Assembly: GCF_008014645.1 (NCBI RefSeq)
Contig: NZ_VOWY01000002.1
Location: 62,001-126,000 of the forward strand
Reading direction: 5' to 3'
DNA length: 64,000 nucleotides
From: Collinsella sp. BA40
Lineage (GTDB): Bacteria; Actinomycetota; Coriobacteriia; Coriobacteriales; Coriobacteriaceae
The translations under genes and the position numbers were made by a program. The notes beneath the pieces are model-generated. The model was given only the letters and a program-made list of their open reading frames with translations. It searched no databases and had not been told where the DNA came from. Positions 45,116 to 54,883 of the stretch are shown piece by piece. Each line of letters begins with the position of its first letter. The first letter of the stretch is position 1.

Positions 45116-45631
45116 GCGGTACTCCTTATCAGCTGTCGACCATACGTTTTGAAGGTCTTTCGTTAAGAGAACAGTCAACTGGCAAGCATGTCAAGTCCAT
45201 AGCCACCAGCTTCTACCTGCGGTTTTAGAACTCCACAGCAAGCTGTAGAAAACTCCAATACCGTTCTCCTGCGCAAATGCTAGTTTTCCACGTTTTCCAC
45301 AATTTTTTACCGAGTTCAAAATAGTTTTCCACAGGCTGATGGCGCATCGATAATTCGCAGCCGTTGCTCAACCATAACGCGGCGCTTACGAACGCCAGTC
45401 CAAAGGCGTGATTATTTTCACAGGTAGATTGCCTGATATACACAGAGGGGCGCTTGGTTGCCCAACTCCTGCAGCACTCCTCGCAACAAAACTCGTACAT
45501 GCACTTCATACGCCGTCGGCATTTCAACAGACGCCAACATGCGAACCTGTGGAAATCCACGCGCCCGCATACCTGCGTTCTTCACCGCCCAAAACGAGGT
45601 TGATAACCCGCGCCGAAAGCCCCGTGTCAAA
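45116..45631. other. Non-coding gap upstream of dnaB with DnaA-box-like sequences
   Basis: No supported gene was found; the open frames here are short and full of cysteine and tryptophan, unlike neighbours. TTTTCCAC occurs at 45284-45291, TTTTCCACA at 45293-45301 and 45325-45333, and the reverse form TGTGGAAAT at 45548-45556. The full 9-mers fit the relaxed DnaA-box consensus TTWTNCACA. The stretch 45230-45340 is AT-rich for this genome. Confidence 0.55.
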
Positions 45632-45667
45632 TAAAAAGAGCCCGACCCATCAGGGCCGGACTCTTTA
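45632..45667 (-). terminator. Terminator of the rpsF-ssb-rpsR-rplI cluster
   Basis: AAAGAG with CCCG and CCC at 45635-45647 pairs with GGG, CGG and CTCTTT at 45653-45666, followed on the minus strand by TTTTTATT. It lies 22 bases after the rplI stop. Confidence 0.88.
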
Positions 45668-45688
45668 TGCAGCACTGCTTGCAAGCAG

Positions 45689-46213
45689 TTACTCGGCAGC
45701 AACCTCAGCGTCAGCGGCGACCTCGGCGGCCTCGGCGGCCACCTCGGTCTCCTCCTCGACCTCTTCGGCGGTAACGCCGACGAGGACGGTGACGGTGGCG
45801 CGGATCTCGCGATACAGCGAAACAGCAACCTCGTGGGAGCCGGCGACCTTGATGGCCTTACCCAGCTCGACACGCTTGCGGTCAACCTCAACGCCAAGCT
45901 GATCCTTGATAGCATCAACGATCATAGCGGAGGTGACGGAACCAAAGAGGATACCCTCGTCGCCAACCTTGGCGTCGACGACAACGGACTTGCCCTCGAG
46001 GGTCTCCTTGAGCGAGTTGGCGTCGGCAATGCGGACGGCCTCACGCTTCTCAATGTTGTTGCGACGCTCCTCGAGCTGCTTCAGGTTGCCCTTGGTAGCC
46101 GCAACGGCGAGCTTCTTCGGGAAGAGGTAGTTCTCGGCATAACCCTGAGCGACGTCTACGACGTCACCCTCGCCACCCTTGCCCTTGATCTCACCCAGAA
46201 GAACGACTTTCAT
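45689..46213 (-). CDS. rplI: 50S ribosomal protein L9 with an acidic C-terminal tail
   Basis: The 174-residue ribosomal protein has the L9 start MKVVLLGEIKGKGGEGDVVDVAQGYAENYLFPKKLAVAAT, with the conserved G-x-G-E-x-V-x-V-x-x-G-Y-x-x-N-x-L-x-P motif, and a C-terminal domain to about residue 148. The last 26 residues (EEVEEETEVAAEAAEVAADA...) are an added acidic Ala/Glu/Val repeat not found in standard L9 of about 149 residues. GGAG lies about seven bases before the ATG. It is preceded by a DUF2232 membrane protein in the same order as Bacillus yybS-rplI, and a strong terminator follows. Confidence 0.95.
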   Translation of the reverse strand: MKVVLLGEIKGKGGEGDVVDVAQGYAENYLFPKKLAVAATKGNLKQLEERRNNIEKREAVRIADANSLKETLEGKSVVVDAKVGDEGILFGSVTSAMIVDAIKDQLGVEVDRKRVELGKAIKVAGSHEVAVSLYREIRATVTVLVGVTAEEVEEETEVAAEAAEVAADAEVAAE

Positions 46214-46253
46214 GAGATCTCCTTGTTACATGCACCGTGTAATCGGCGCTTTC

Positions 46254-47246
46254 TTACGAGTTTGCCTGAGCGTGTGAAGAACCCCGATCAAGTTTTCGGA
46301 AGTTCGCCCACACGTCGATCAGGCCAACGATGCTCACGAAGAAGAACATCGTTTCAAGCCAAATAGACAGAACGGTCAGCGCGGTGCGCCCAAAACATCC
46401 CAGGCGCCAGCGGCCCATAAGATGCAGGACAACGCCAAACCCCTGGAGTACAAAGATGATGCGAACGCTCAACAGAACGGTCGCGCTCACCGTAAGCACT
46501 GCCTGAGACCCCGGGAACCCGGCCGCGGATGCTCCCAGTCCAAGCACAGATAGCGCCAGGACGGCAACAGGCCACAAGGGCATGTCGAAACGAGCAATGA
46601 CCGGCATCCTCGCCACACCAGTGGTGCGCGCACCCATAAGGAACGAGCCGATGGCTGCAGCGAGAACATCAGATACAGAGGAGACAACGTACACGAAAGG
46701 CCAGATCGCCATAAACAGCGGCTCGAGCTGGCGAGCCATAAGCTCAGCCTGAACTCCGCCGCCGGCGGCCTCGACCACCCCGTCCGACATCGCACCAAAC
46801 ATGCTCTGATACACCTCGGAGACCGTGGTGCCCGCCATCATGGCAAAGCCCGCTTCGACCCCCAGGTTCATAAGGGTGAGCAGTACAACGAGCACGCTCA
46901 CGCCCGTAACGTTCGCACGATGGGTGCGCATGAGCCACACGGTGCCGGCGACGCTCGCAAACGTCATCGCCACCATCGCGGCGTATGCCGGTACGGCAAC
47001 AGCCGACCCGACCGCGATGATGGCGGCGACGGCAGCAGCAAGGAGAAATCCCTTGTTGCCCTGCGCCTCGACCATCTCTCGCATGCCGTACGCCGTCATC
47101 ACGACTCCGAAAAACGGAACCATGGTGCCGGCCACGAAGCCGAGTGCGAGCCACACCATACCCGAGAGCAGGCGTGGATCGCGGCCCCTCATCGGACTGG
47201 GAATCGACGTGCGGTCGATTCCCGTCCCGCTCTCCTCGTTCACCAT
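46254..47246 (-). CDS. DUF2232 (YybS-like) membrane protein
   Basis: The 330-residue protein has about eight hydrophobic helices, beginning LLSGMVWLALGFVAGTMVPFFGVVMTAYGMREM (about 26-58) and ending TALTVLSIWLETMFFFVSIVGLIDVWANFRKLDRG. The layout and the place between rpsR and rplI match the DUF2232/YybS family, whose function is not known. A conserved polar loop with an amphipathic stretch (GAMSDGVVEAAGGGVQAELMARQLEPLFMAIWPFVY) lies in the middle. The 25-residue head is hydrophilic. It probably shares the ribosomal operon transcript; gaps on both sides are 25-40 bases. Confidence 0.8.
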   Translation of the reverse strand: MVNEESGTGIDRTSIPSPMRGRDPRLLSGMVWLALGFVAGTMVPFFGVVMTAYGMREMVEAQGNKGFLLAAAVAAIIAVGSAVAVPAYAAMVAMTFASVAGTVWLMRTHRANVTGVSVLVVLLTLMNLGVEAGFAMMAGTTVSEVYQSMFGAMSDGVVEAAGGGVQAELMARQLEPLFMAIWPFVYVVSSVSDVLAAAIGSFLMGARTTGVARMPVIARFDMPLWPVAVLALSVLGLGASAAGFPGSQAVLTVSATVLLSVRIIFVLQGFGVVLHLMGRWRLGCFGRTALTVLSIWLETMFFFVSIVGLIDVWANFRKLDRGSSHAQANS

Positions 47247-47271
47247 CTATCTACTCAGGCCCGAGGAATTC

Positions 47272-47538
47272 CTAGCCGCGATCGCGGTTGCCGCGGGAGG
47301 AAACCACGGGAACGGTGTACGGCAGGAGAGCCATCTCGCGAGCGCGCTTGATGGCGTTCGCGATGTCGTGCTGATGCTGCGTGCAAGCGCCAGTGACGCG
47401 ACGGGGCTTGATCTTGCCACGATCGGTCATGTACTTACGGAGAAGCTGAGTATCCTTGTAGTCGATGAACTCGGTGTTCTCCTTGCAGAACTGGCAGTAC
47501 TTACGACGCGGCTGACGTGCAGAAAAATCATTAGCCAT
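47272..47538 (-). CDS. rpsR: 30S ribosomal protein S18
   Basis: The 88-residue small-subunit protein has the S18 core [51 protein letters not shown]. It pairs with S6 on the ribosome. The CxxC (YCQFCKEN) near residue 15 and C-x3-H (CTQHQ) indicate the zinc-binding form. The gene order rpsF-ssb-rpsR is intact. Confidence 0.97.
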   Translation of the reverse strand: MANDFSARQPRRKYCQFCKENTEFIDYKDTQLLRKYMTDRGKIKPRRVTGACTQHQHDIANAIKRAREMALLPYTVPVVSSRGNRDRG

Positions 47539-47610
47539 GTCAAAATACCTTTCGCTTGGCGAGTTGCGTCAAACGCGCCCCGCCGCTCACTAAATCAGGT
47601 GAATATCCCG

Positions 47611-48078
47611 TTAGAACGGAATATCCTCATCGTAAACCTCGGCCACCGGAGCCACCGGGGCAGGCGCAGCGGGAGCACCCATCGGAGCGGGCTCATAGCC
47701 GCCCTGACCATATGCGGGCTGACCGTAGCCGCCCTGGCCTCCGCCTTGCTGGTTGCGAGAGAGGAACTCGATCTCATCGACGATGACCTCGAGCTTGCTC
47801 CGGCGCTGACCGTCACGCTCCCAGGAGCTGTAACGGAGCTTTCCCTCGATTGCAACCTTTGCGCCCTTAGAGAGATAGCGGCTCACAGCCTCTGCCCGGG
47901 TACCGAACATCGTGCAGTCGACGAAGTTGGGGTAATCCTCCCACTCGCCATTCTGGGGATTGCGACGGCGGTCGTTGACCGCCACGCCAAAAGACAGCAC
48001 CTGAGTGCCGCCCGCGGTGGCGCGCATCTCCGGATCGCGGGTGAGATTGCCAGAAATATTGACTCGGTTGATGCTCAT
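47611..48078 (-). CDS. ssb: Single-stranded DNA-binding protein
   Basis: The 155-residue protein coats single-stranded DNA in replication and repair. The OB fold runs from MSINRVNISGNLTRDPEMRATAGG to about residue 108 (LEVIVDEIEFLSR). A flexible Gly/Gln/Pro/Ala linker follows, and the tail YDEDIPF is the conserved acidic tip that binds partner proteins. The start at 48078 is set by the OB fold; in-frame codons further up are not conserved. It is the second gene of the rpsF-ssb-rpsR cluster. Confidence 0.96.
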   Translation of the reverse strand: MSINRVNISGNLTRDPEMRATAGGTQVLSFGVAVNDRRRNPQNGEWEDYPNFVDCTMFGTRAEAVSRYLSKGAKVAIEGKLRYSSWERDGQRRSKLEVIVDEIEFLSRNQQGGGQGGYGQPAYGQGGYEPAPMGAPAAPAPVAPVAEVYDEDIPF

Positions 48079-48144
48079 TCGTAACTCACTACCTCTCGCG
48101 CCCGCATAGCAATCAGCTTGCCATGCGGCGTCCAAAACAAATTC

Positions 48145-48438
48145 TTACTCCTGGTCGTCGCGACGAACGATCATGTGACGAACCACGGCATCGGTGATGC
48201 GCAGAACGCGGTCGAGCTCGGCGATCTGGGTAGGATCTGCATGGAAGTTGATGAGGGTGTAGTCACCTTCGGTGAGCTTGTTGATCTCGTAGGCGAGCTT
48301 GCGCTTGCCCCACTCGTCAACGTTGTCGACCTTGCCGTTACCCTCGGCGATCGTGGTATCGATGCGCTTCATCACAGCGAGACGAGTCTCGGGATCGAGA
48401 GCGGGGTCAACAAAAAACAGCAGTTCATAAGCCTTCAT
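48145..48438 (-). CDS. rpsF: 30S ribosomal protein S6
   Basis: The 97-residue small-subunit protein starts MKAYELLFFVDPALDPETRLAVMKRIDTTIAEGNGKVDNVDEWGKRKLAYEI, with the S6 motif W-G-[KR]-[RK]-x-L-A-Y-x-I. The start at 48438 has GGAGGAGGTG seven bases upstream. It is the first gene of the cluster, and a good promoter lies about 70 bases upstream. The leader can fold into a hairpin that may serve S6:S18 feedback. Confidence 0.96.
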   Translation of the reverse strand: MKAYELLFFVDPALDPETRLAVMKRIDTTIAEGNGKVDNVDEWGKRKLAYEINKLTEGDYTLINFHADPTQIAELDRVLRITDAVVRHMIVRRDDQE

Positions 48439-48500
48439 TTGGTCACCTCCTCCGGGCATAAGGCTCCGGGTCGTGAAGGTGCGCCCGAAGCAGGAAAGGA
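48439..48500 (-). promoter_or_regulatory. rpsF leader, candidate S6:S18-responsive structure
   Basis: On the minus strand the leader has TCAC ... GGTGA as a possible outer stem and CCGG...CCGG as an inner stem, just before the rpsF start, enclosing the ribosome site GGAGGAGG. S6:S18 leaders that bind the protein pair are known in many bacteria upstream of rpsF. Here only the position and a plausible fold support it. Confidence 0.4.
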
Positions 48501-48507
48501 CTGGATA

Positions 48508-48536
48508 ACTATAGCCGCTGCGTTGGATCCGCTCAA
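48508..48536 (-). promoter_or_regulatory. Promoter of the rpsF-ssb-rpsR cluster
   Basis: Read on the minus strand, TTGAGC (48531-48536) and TATAGT (48508-48513) are separated by exactly 17 bases. The start point would lie about 63 bases before rpsF. The rest of the gap to 48877 shows no gene. Confidence 0.75.
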
Positions 48537-48877
48537 GTTCGCGCAGCTCCGCACCGCAGTACCTCCATAATTACCAGCGCTCTCTCCACCGATGCCTATG
48601 GCCTGCCGCCATCCTCTCATGCGGCGCGACCACCTTGAAACGCGCTCGCTAACAAATATCCCCATTCGACCCTACATATCGATAACAACGCAGCTCGCTC
48701 TTGCAAGAACGCCATAGACTAGACACAACCCCGCGCGAAGCCCCCGCATTTCTCCATAAGCGGGCGACACACGAGGATGCAGCGCGCTGATCGTCCCCCT
48801 ATAGCACGGTGCCTCCCTCACCAGAAGAGCGTCGCTCGTTCCTGGGAAGGGAGGTACCATACGGTTATGCCTGCGTG

Positions 48878-50185
48878 CTATTCTTCCTCGGTTGGCTCGT
48901 CGGATCCATCTTCATCATCGGCATCCGCGGGCTCGCCAGCAAACAGCTCGCTCACCGGCGGCAGCAAGATCGGTCCGTGCGCGGAGTCGGCGGGAGCGAG
49001 AGCATCACCGGATTCGACAGGCGACTGCTCGACGGCCGGCCCCTCATCGGAAGCCTCCACGGCCTCGTCCACGATAGACGAGGTCGCGTCGGCGCAGCCC
49101 GCATCCTCGCGCGGCGCATCCTGGACATCCTGGCCGGACGCGCACGCGTCGCCGCTTCGCGCTGCCGACGCCTCTGAACCCGAGCCCTCGGCGTTCCGCT
49201 CGAGCTCGACAGGAACATCGGGGGCCGCAGCCTGCTGCGGCGACGGAGCGGATGAACCGTTCGCCGGATGCCGCGGAACGCTGAAACCCTTGGCAAGCGG
49301 CACGCCATCAGGAAGCGGTGCCGACGAGACACCCCAGCGCGGCAGATCGAAACGCACGAACCACTGCCCCGTCGCGTTGATCGTCACCAGCTGCATGGCG
49401 GTCGAGATCGCACCGCCCACGAACATGGCTACGACGGCAAGCACCACAACGAGCAGAAGGACGGCGGGCCCCATGCCCAGCAGGGCCTGGACGAGAGCGC
49501 GCTCCACACCGTGGCCCATCATGCCGGCGCCGTATCCATAAGCCATCACGCCAGCGGCACCGCCCATAAACACGATGGCCGCCAGGATGCTCAGCACCAT
49601 CGAATACAGCCAATTCACCAAACCGGCAAGCAGCGATATCACGTAGACGCGCATGAAGCCGCCCAGATCGCTCGAGATCATCTGGAAGATCCTGTCGAGT
49701 CGCCAGCCGGCAGAGAAATCGTCATACACCGTCGCGCGCAGCGACGCCACCATGATGAACGTGCCCATCAGCATGTTCACGACCTCGCATACCACCGCGA
49801 CGACGCCGGCGCCGCCCATGGCGCCAACAAGCGCGATGTTGCCCAACACGCTACCGGACGTCCCAAACAAGCCCAGCGTACCGGCTTCGATGCCAAAGAT
49901 GAGCGATTCGATGATGCTCAGCGCGATGTTGACGGCCAGCGAAATCACGAAGGCACGGCCGCCCGTCGTCAAGATCTTGCCGTAGTCAACACCCCGCTGC
50001 TTGGGAGCCGAATCGACGCCCCAGGCCGTAAGCCGCGCCCACTCGAAGGCGTAACCAAGCAGGACGATCTGCCCCAAAATGGGAATCCAGCCCACCAGCG
50101 TAAGAACCAAGATGGGTTTGATCCATCCCTTGTCCCGCGTCAGCATCTTCCACGATGCCTGAAAACTCAAATCATGTGCGAGCAT
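48878..50185 (-). CDS. DUF4013-type membrane protein with acidic tail
   Basis: The 435-residue protein has about six helices between residues 22 and 275 and resembles DUF4013 proteins, which have no known role. Marks are SFQASWKMLTRDKGWIKPILVLTLVGWIPILGQIVLLGYAFEWARLTAWG near the start and GWRLDRIFQMISSDLGGFMRVYVISLLAGLV in the middle. A Gly/Ala-rich segment (FMGGAAGVMAYGYGAGMMGHG) lies about residues 205-225. The last 150 residues are Pro/Ala/Ser/Asp/Glu-rich, disordered and strongly acidic, probably cytoplasmic. The following hypothetical gene ends 43 bases upstream of its start. GGAG lies about seven bases before the ATG. Confidence 0.72.
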   Translation of the reverse strand: MLAHDLSFQASWKMLTRDKGWIKPILVLTLVGWIPILGQIVLLGYAFEWARLTAWGVDSAPKQRGVDYGKILTTGGRAFVISLAVNIALSIIESLIFGIEAGTLGLFGTSGSVLGNIALVGAMGGAGVVAVVCEVVNMLMGTFIMVASLRATVYDDFSAGWRLDRIFQMISSDLGGFMRVYVISLLAGLVNWLYSMVLSILAAIVFMGGAAGVMAYGYGAGMMGHGVERALVQALLGMGPAVLLLVVVLAVVAMFVGGAISTAMQLVTINATGQWFVRFDLPRWGVSSAPLPDGVPLAKGFSVPRHPANGSSAPSPQQAAAPDVPVELERNAEGSGSEASAARSGDACASGQDVQDAPREDAGCADATSSIVDEAVEASDEGPAVEQSPVESGDALAPADSAHGPILLPPVSELFAGEPADADDEDGSDEPTEEE

Positions 50186-50227
50186 GATGCTCCTTCCCCG
50201 TATGCTGTCCCTCGTGGCCCTCGATCG

Positions 50228-50809
50228 CTATTCGGGGGTCGCGTCCGAATGCAGTTCCAAGCCCAAACCGTCCAAGCTGGCGCGCTCGCGCTCGGCCTCC
50301 AAGGCAACCAGACCGGACACGATCGGCTTGGTGCCCGACGGATACAGATGCGATGCCTGTCCCACCGAGTAAAACGTCGGCGCGAACGCGTACGCACCCT
50401 CCCCGCGCTCATACGGCTGCGCCAAAAGCGCAGCGGTAACCTCCCCGCGACGAGCCGTCTCGCATACGATTGCATCTTCCCGGCCCGTTGCCAGGTCGAC
50501 GTAGCCATCGTACGCCAGAACGTACGCCTCGGGTATCTCGCGGGCGAGCAAAGTCCGCACCGATTCGTACACGTCCCGGGGGTCCTCGCCCGGGTGGCCC
50601 GCGACCTCGAACCCGTCAGACGTGCACAGAATGGTAAACGGGACCATTGCGCCGTCATGCATAAGGCATGAACGCGAGTCCGCGAACGCATGCTCGAGCG
50701 CCGTGCGCTGATTATCCGTGAGCATCAGCTCGACTGCGGCGTCGGCAGCGGACGCGGTATCGGTAGCAGCGCCCGCGCAAACGGCGTCATCGATTCCCTG
50801 CTCGTCCAT
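50228..50809 (-). CDS. Hypothetical protein
   Basis: The 193-residue, probably cytoplasmic protein is not recognised. It is acidic and begins with an Ala-rich head (MDEQGIDDAVCAGAATDTASAADAAVE). It then reads MVPFTILCTSDGFEVAGHPGEDPRDVYESVRTLLAREIPEAYVLAYDGYVDLATGREDAIVCETARRG, followed by a GAYAFAPTFYSVGQASHLYPSG stretch. That pattern of alternating strands with YDGYVDL and DAIVCE looks like a small alpha/beta fold. No signal peptide or membrane helix is present. It lies 43 bases before the DUF4013-type gene on the same strand, so co-transcription is likely. Confidence 0.7.
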   Translation of the reverse strand: MDEQGIDDAVCAGAATDTASAADAAVELMLTDNQRTALEHAFADSRSCLMHDGAMVPFTILCTSDGFEVAGHPGEDPRDVYESVRTLLAREIPEAYVLAYDGYVDLATGREDAIVCETARRGEVTAALLAQPYERGEGAYAFAPTFYSVGQASHLYPSGTKPIVSGLVALEAERERASLDGLGLELHSDATPE

Positions 50810-50951
50810 ATGGCCTCCTCACCTCTTGCAACCTCATCCCGCACCATGCTGGCGCGTTGCCTTGAAGTGTAGCCGCTCCCACCCGGGCACAAACACGGGA
50901 CGCCGAGCATTTAAGCCGCAATTAAGTCGTCTTAAGCCATTACATATGAAT

Positions 50952-50968
50952 GGAGGAGGAGGGATTCG
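50952..50968 (-). repeat. 17-bp copy of the 3' part of tRNA-Ser(CGA), possible attachment-site scar
   Basis: GGAGGAGGAGGGATTCG here equals 51129-51145 inside tRNA-Ser(CGA), covering the 3' acceptor stem and T-arm. After this point the two sequences part. The stretch from here to 51085 is a GC-rich, heavily self-paired region and has no gene. Confidence 0.45.
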
Positions 50969-51013
50969 GGGCGGCTGCGCCGCCGACCGCTGCGGGCCTG
51001 GCGGCCCTTGCGC

Positions 51014-51053
51014 GCTTCGCTGGCAAATGCTCAGCGCATTTGCTCAGCTTCGC
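51014..51053. repeat. Self-complementary block with two GCTTCGC units
   Basis: GCAAATGC at 51023-51030 pairs with GCATTTGC at 51036-51043 around TCAGC. It is flanked by GCTTCGC at 51014-51020 and at 51047-51053; each is GCGAAGC on the other strand, the same core as in the loops of the 39.8-40.1 kb hairpins. Confidence 0.6.
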
Positions 51054-51086
51054 GCCCTTCCGGGTTCGAATCCATGCAGCGGCAAC

Positions 51087-51112
51087 AAAAAGCGAGCCGC
51101 GCGGGCTCGCTT
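51087..51112 (-). terminator. Terminator after tRNA-Ser(CGA)
   Basis: AAGCGAGCC at 51090-51098 pairs with GGCTCGCTT at 51104-51112, followed on the minus strand by a short run of Ts. Confidence 0.85.
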
Positions 51113-51124
51113 CTTAACCTCAAA

Positions 51125-51217
51125 TGGCGGAGGAGGAGGGATTCGAACCCTCGTACCCGGGAACACCGGGTAAACGGTTTTCGAGACCGCCGCATTCAAC
51201 CACTCTGCCACTCCTCC
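51125..51217 (-). tRNA. tRNA-Ser(CGA)
   Basis: The 93-nt gene includes an encoded CCA. The acceptor stem is GGAGGAG with CTCCTCC, the anticodon loop CTCGAAA gives anticodon CGA, and the long variable arm TACCCGGTGTTCCCGGGTA and the T-loop GGGTTCGAATCCC are present. It follows tRNA-Ser(GGA) by 50 bases. Confidence 0.95.
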
Positions 51218-51225
51218 GTTGGAGT

Positions 51226-51258
51226 AAAAACATGGCGCACCACAAAGGACGCGCCATG
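51226..51258 (-). terminator. Hairpin with U-run between the two tRNA-Ser genes
   Basis: CATGGCGC at 51231-51238 pairs with GCGCCATG at 51251-51258, followed on the minus strand by TTTTTAC. It looks like a terminator although the next tRNA lies nine bases further. Confidence 0.8.
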
Positions 51259-51267
51259 AGAGTTAAC

Positions 51268-51358
51268 TGGCGGAGAGTCAGGGATTTGAACCCTGGAGAC
51301 GCTTTTGGCGCCTACACGATTTCCAATCGTGCTCCTTCGGCCACTCGGACAACTCTCC
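51268..51358 (-). tRNA. tRNA-Ser(GGA)
   Basis: The 91-nt gene includes CCA. The acceptor stem is GGAGAGT/ACTCTCC, the anticodon loop TTGGAAA gives anticodon GGA, the long variable arm is TAGGCGCCAAAAGCGTCT, and the T-arm is CAGGGTTCAAATCCCTG. A promoter lies 17 bases upstream. Confidence 0.95.
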
Positions 51359-51374
51359 GTTAAATGCGAAAGTT

Positions 51375-51402
51375 ATTGTACCGTAAACGGAGCGGCGTGC
51401 AA
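51375..51402 (-). promoter_or_regulatory. Promoter of the tRNA-Ser pair
   Basis: On the minus strand TTGCAC (51397-51402) and TACAAT (51375-51380) are 16 bases apart, ending 17 bases before tRNA-Ser(GGA). Confidence 0.72.
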
Positions 51403-51524
51403 CGGAAAATTTCGAACTATCAAAAACTTTTTTTGGAGCGCGACCCGTCGCAGCACAACAGGCGAGTAAGATAATCCCGCGCGCGTACCATCCACCGAGC
51501 TGCGCGCGGGAAGGATCGCATGCC

Positions 51525-52325
51525 ATGACCCCATTCGCCCTGCCAGTCATCGCCGCCGTCACCGTTACCGCCGGCGCCGCGGGGGAACAGGTCGCCGTAC
51601 CCTTCTGGCTCGAGATGCTCGCCGTCGTCGTTGCCTCGATCTCGGGCAGCCTGGCAGCACGCGAGCACAAGCTCGACTATATGGGGGGCATCGCGCTGGC
51701 GGTGACCTGCGGCCTGGGGGGCGGTATCATCCGCGACGTCATCCTGCAGTGCGGAGACGTCTACATCCTCAACCAGCCGCTCGCGCTTCCCATCTCGATA
51801 GCAACCGCAACGTGCGCGTTCATCTTCCCCGATATCGTTGAGAAGCCCGACCGCCTCATCGCCGTGCTCGACATCTTCGCCGTCGGCCTCTATGCAGCCG
51901 TCGGCGCGGACAAAGCGATGATCTACAGCCTCACCCCCATCAACTGCGTCATGATGGGCTTTTTCACCGCGGTGGGTGGCGGCATGATGCGCGACGTTTT
52001 CCTGGGGCAGACGCCCGCGATCTTCCAGCGCGGAAACCTCTACGCCCTCGCTTCGATCGCGGGTGGAGCGACCTACGTCGCCCTGGTGCAGCCGCTGTGC
52101 ATCTCCAAGCCGGTCGCCCTCGTCGCGTGCGTCGCCGTGACCATGGGCCTGCGCTGGCTTTCCCTGCGGTTCAACATCCTATCTCCCACCGAGGTTAACC
52201 TCTCCAAGGTCAAGGAACCCATCAAGAAGGTCGCCAGCAGCACCAGATCGCTTGGCAGCAAGGTCATCAAGCAAGCAGCGCCGGGGCGTCGCAGCAGCAC
52301 CTCCCGGAAAACGCGCAAACACTAG
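51525..52325 (+). CDS. TRIC-type (UPF0126/YadS) membrane channel protein
   Basis: The 266-residue membrane protein has six to seven helices arranged as two repeats. The repeat signature G-G-G-x-[IM]-R-D-[VI] appears as GGGIIRDVILQ (about 65-75) and GGGMMRDVFLGQTPAIFQRGNLYA (about 151-174), which is the UPF0126 family related to animal TRIC potassium channels. A hydrophobic head (MTPFALPVIAAVTVTAGAAGEQV) and a basic Ser/Lys-rich tail of about 50 residues (KKVASSTRSLGSKVIKQAAPGRRSS) flank it. GGAAGG lies about 12 bases before the ATG. It is one of the few plus-strand genes and lies opposite to typA. Confidence 0.86.
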   Translation: MTPFALPVIAAVTVTAGAAGEQVAVPFWLEMLAVVVASISGSLAAREHKLDYMGGIALAVTCGLGGGIIRDVILQCGDVYILNQPLALPISIATATCAFIFPDIVEKPDRLIAVLDIFAVGLYAAVGADKAMIYSLTPINCVMMGFFTAVGGGMMRDVFLGQTPAIFQRGNLYALASIAGGATYVALVQPLCISKPVALVACVAVTMGLRWLSLRFNILSPTEVNLSKVKEPIKKVASSTRSLGSKVIKQAAPGRRSSTSRKTRKH

Positions 52326-52396
52326 CACGCGATCCAGCAATCGACTTGGGGACGCATCGCGCGTTCGCGCGGCATGGGCGCCCTGCAACCCCCGCA

Positions 52397-52441
52397 CAAA
52401 AAGACGGGTAACTCGGATGTATCTCCAAGTTACCCGTCTCT
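52397..52441. terminator. Bidirectional terminator between the TRIC-type gene and typA
   Basis: AGACGGGTAACT at 52402-52413 pairs with AGTTACCCGTCT at 52428-52439. A run of As before it gives a U-run for the minus strand, and TCTCTCTC follows on the plus strand. Confidence 0.85.
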
Positions 52442-52495
52442 CTCATCTAGATTCAGGACGCGCGGGAGGCGCATACCCAACCGCGGCGCGGGACC

Positions 52496-54325
<1,830 letters not shown>

Positions 54326-54415
54326 GTATTGGTCCTCGTTTCAGTTGTAACGATAACGTATGAGAATTAGGCGGGCGGTAGGTTTTCCGCCGTAACCGCT
54401 CAATTTTAACCACTC

Positions 54416-54883
54416 TTAGACGAGGAGGGGCTCTTCTCCTGCAGGTTCAGGCTCGCTCCACATGAAGTTCTCGCCCTGGCCGATACCCTTCACCAAGGTG
54501 AAGGCGGAATACGCGCTGGGCGCGCCCGACTCGCCGAAGATCGTGATCAGGGCGTCGTTGTACGCGCCGTCCATCCCCTGCACGCAGCCGAGATAGAGAA
54601 TCGCGTAACGCACGGCCCTGCCGACGCTATCCTCGGGCGAGCCGTTCTTCGCGGCATCGGACACGAACGTGCCAGCCGCTTCGAGGCACACCTCGTCGCC
54701 GTCCTCGGAAAACGCCACGGCCGCGCGATTGCCCTCGGCATCCTCGATGCACGCAACGACCCCGGGGTCTTCGCCTTCGGATAGCGAGAAGAGGAACTCG
54801 TCGATCATGTCGCACGACATGCGGTCCAATTCGGGCGAAACGAATCCCGGCTGTCCGGCCTGCTGCTGTTGTTCTGCGGCCAT
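54416..54883 (-). CDS. Hypothetical acidic protein
   Basis: The 155-residue, probably cytoplasmic protein is not recognised. It begins with a Gln-rich head (MAAEQQQQAGQPGF). The rest reads MIDEFLFSLSEGEDPGVVACIEDAEGNRAAVAFSEDGDEVCLEAAGTFVSDAAKNGS, followed by a helix AVRYAILYLGCVQGMDGAYNDALITIFGESG. This suggests a small alpha/beta fold. The start at 54883 has AAGGAG about six bases upstream; an in-frame start at 54955 lacks one. It lies 90 bases before typA on the same strand. Confidence 0.7.
   Translation of the reverse strand: MAAEQQQQAGQPGFVSPELDRMSCDMIDEFLFSLSEGEDPGVVACIEDAEGNRAAVAFSEDGDEVCLEAAGTFVSDAAKNGSPEDSVGRAVRYAILYLGCVQGMDGAYNDALITIFGESGAPSAYSAFTLVKGIGQGENFMWSEPEPAGEEPLLV

Noticed and set aside
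45225-45560. Minus-strand frame of 111 codons before dnaB
   Set aside because: It is Cys/Trp-rich, lacks a ribosome site, and its bases are better explained as DnaA-box-like and AT-rich promoter DNA.
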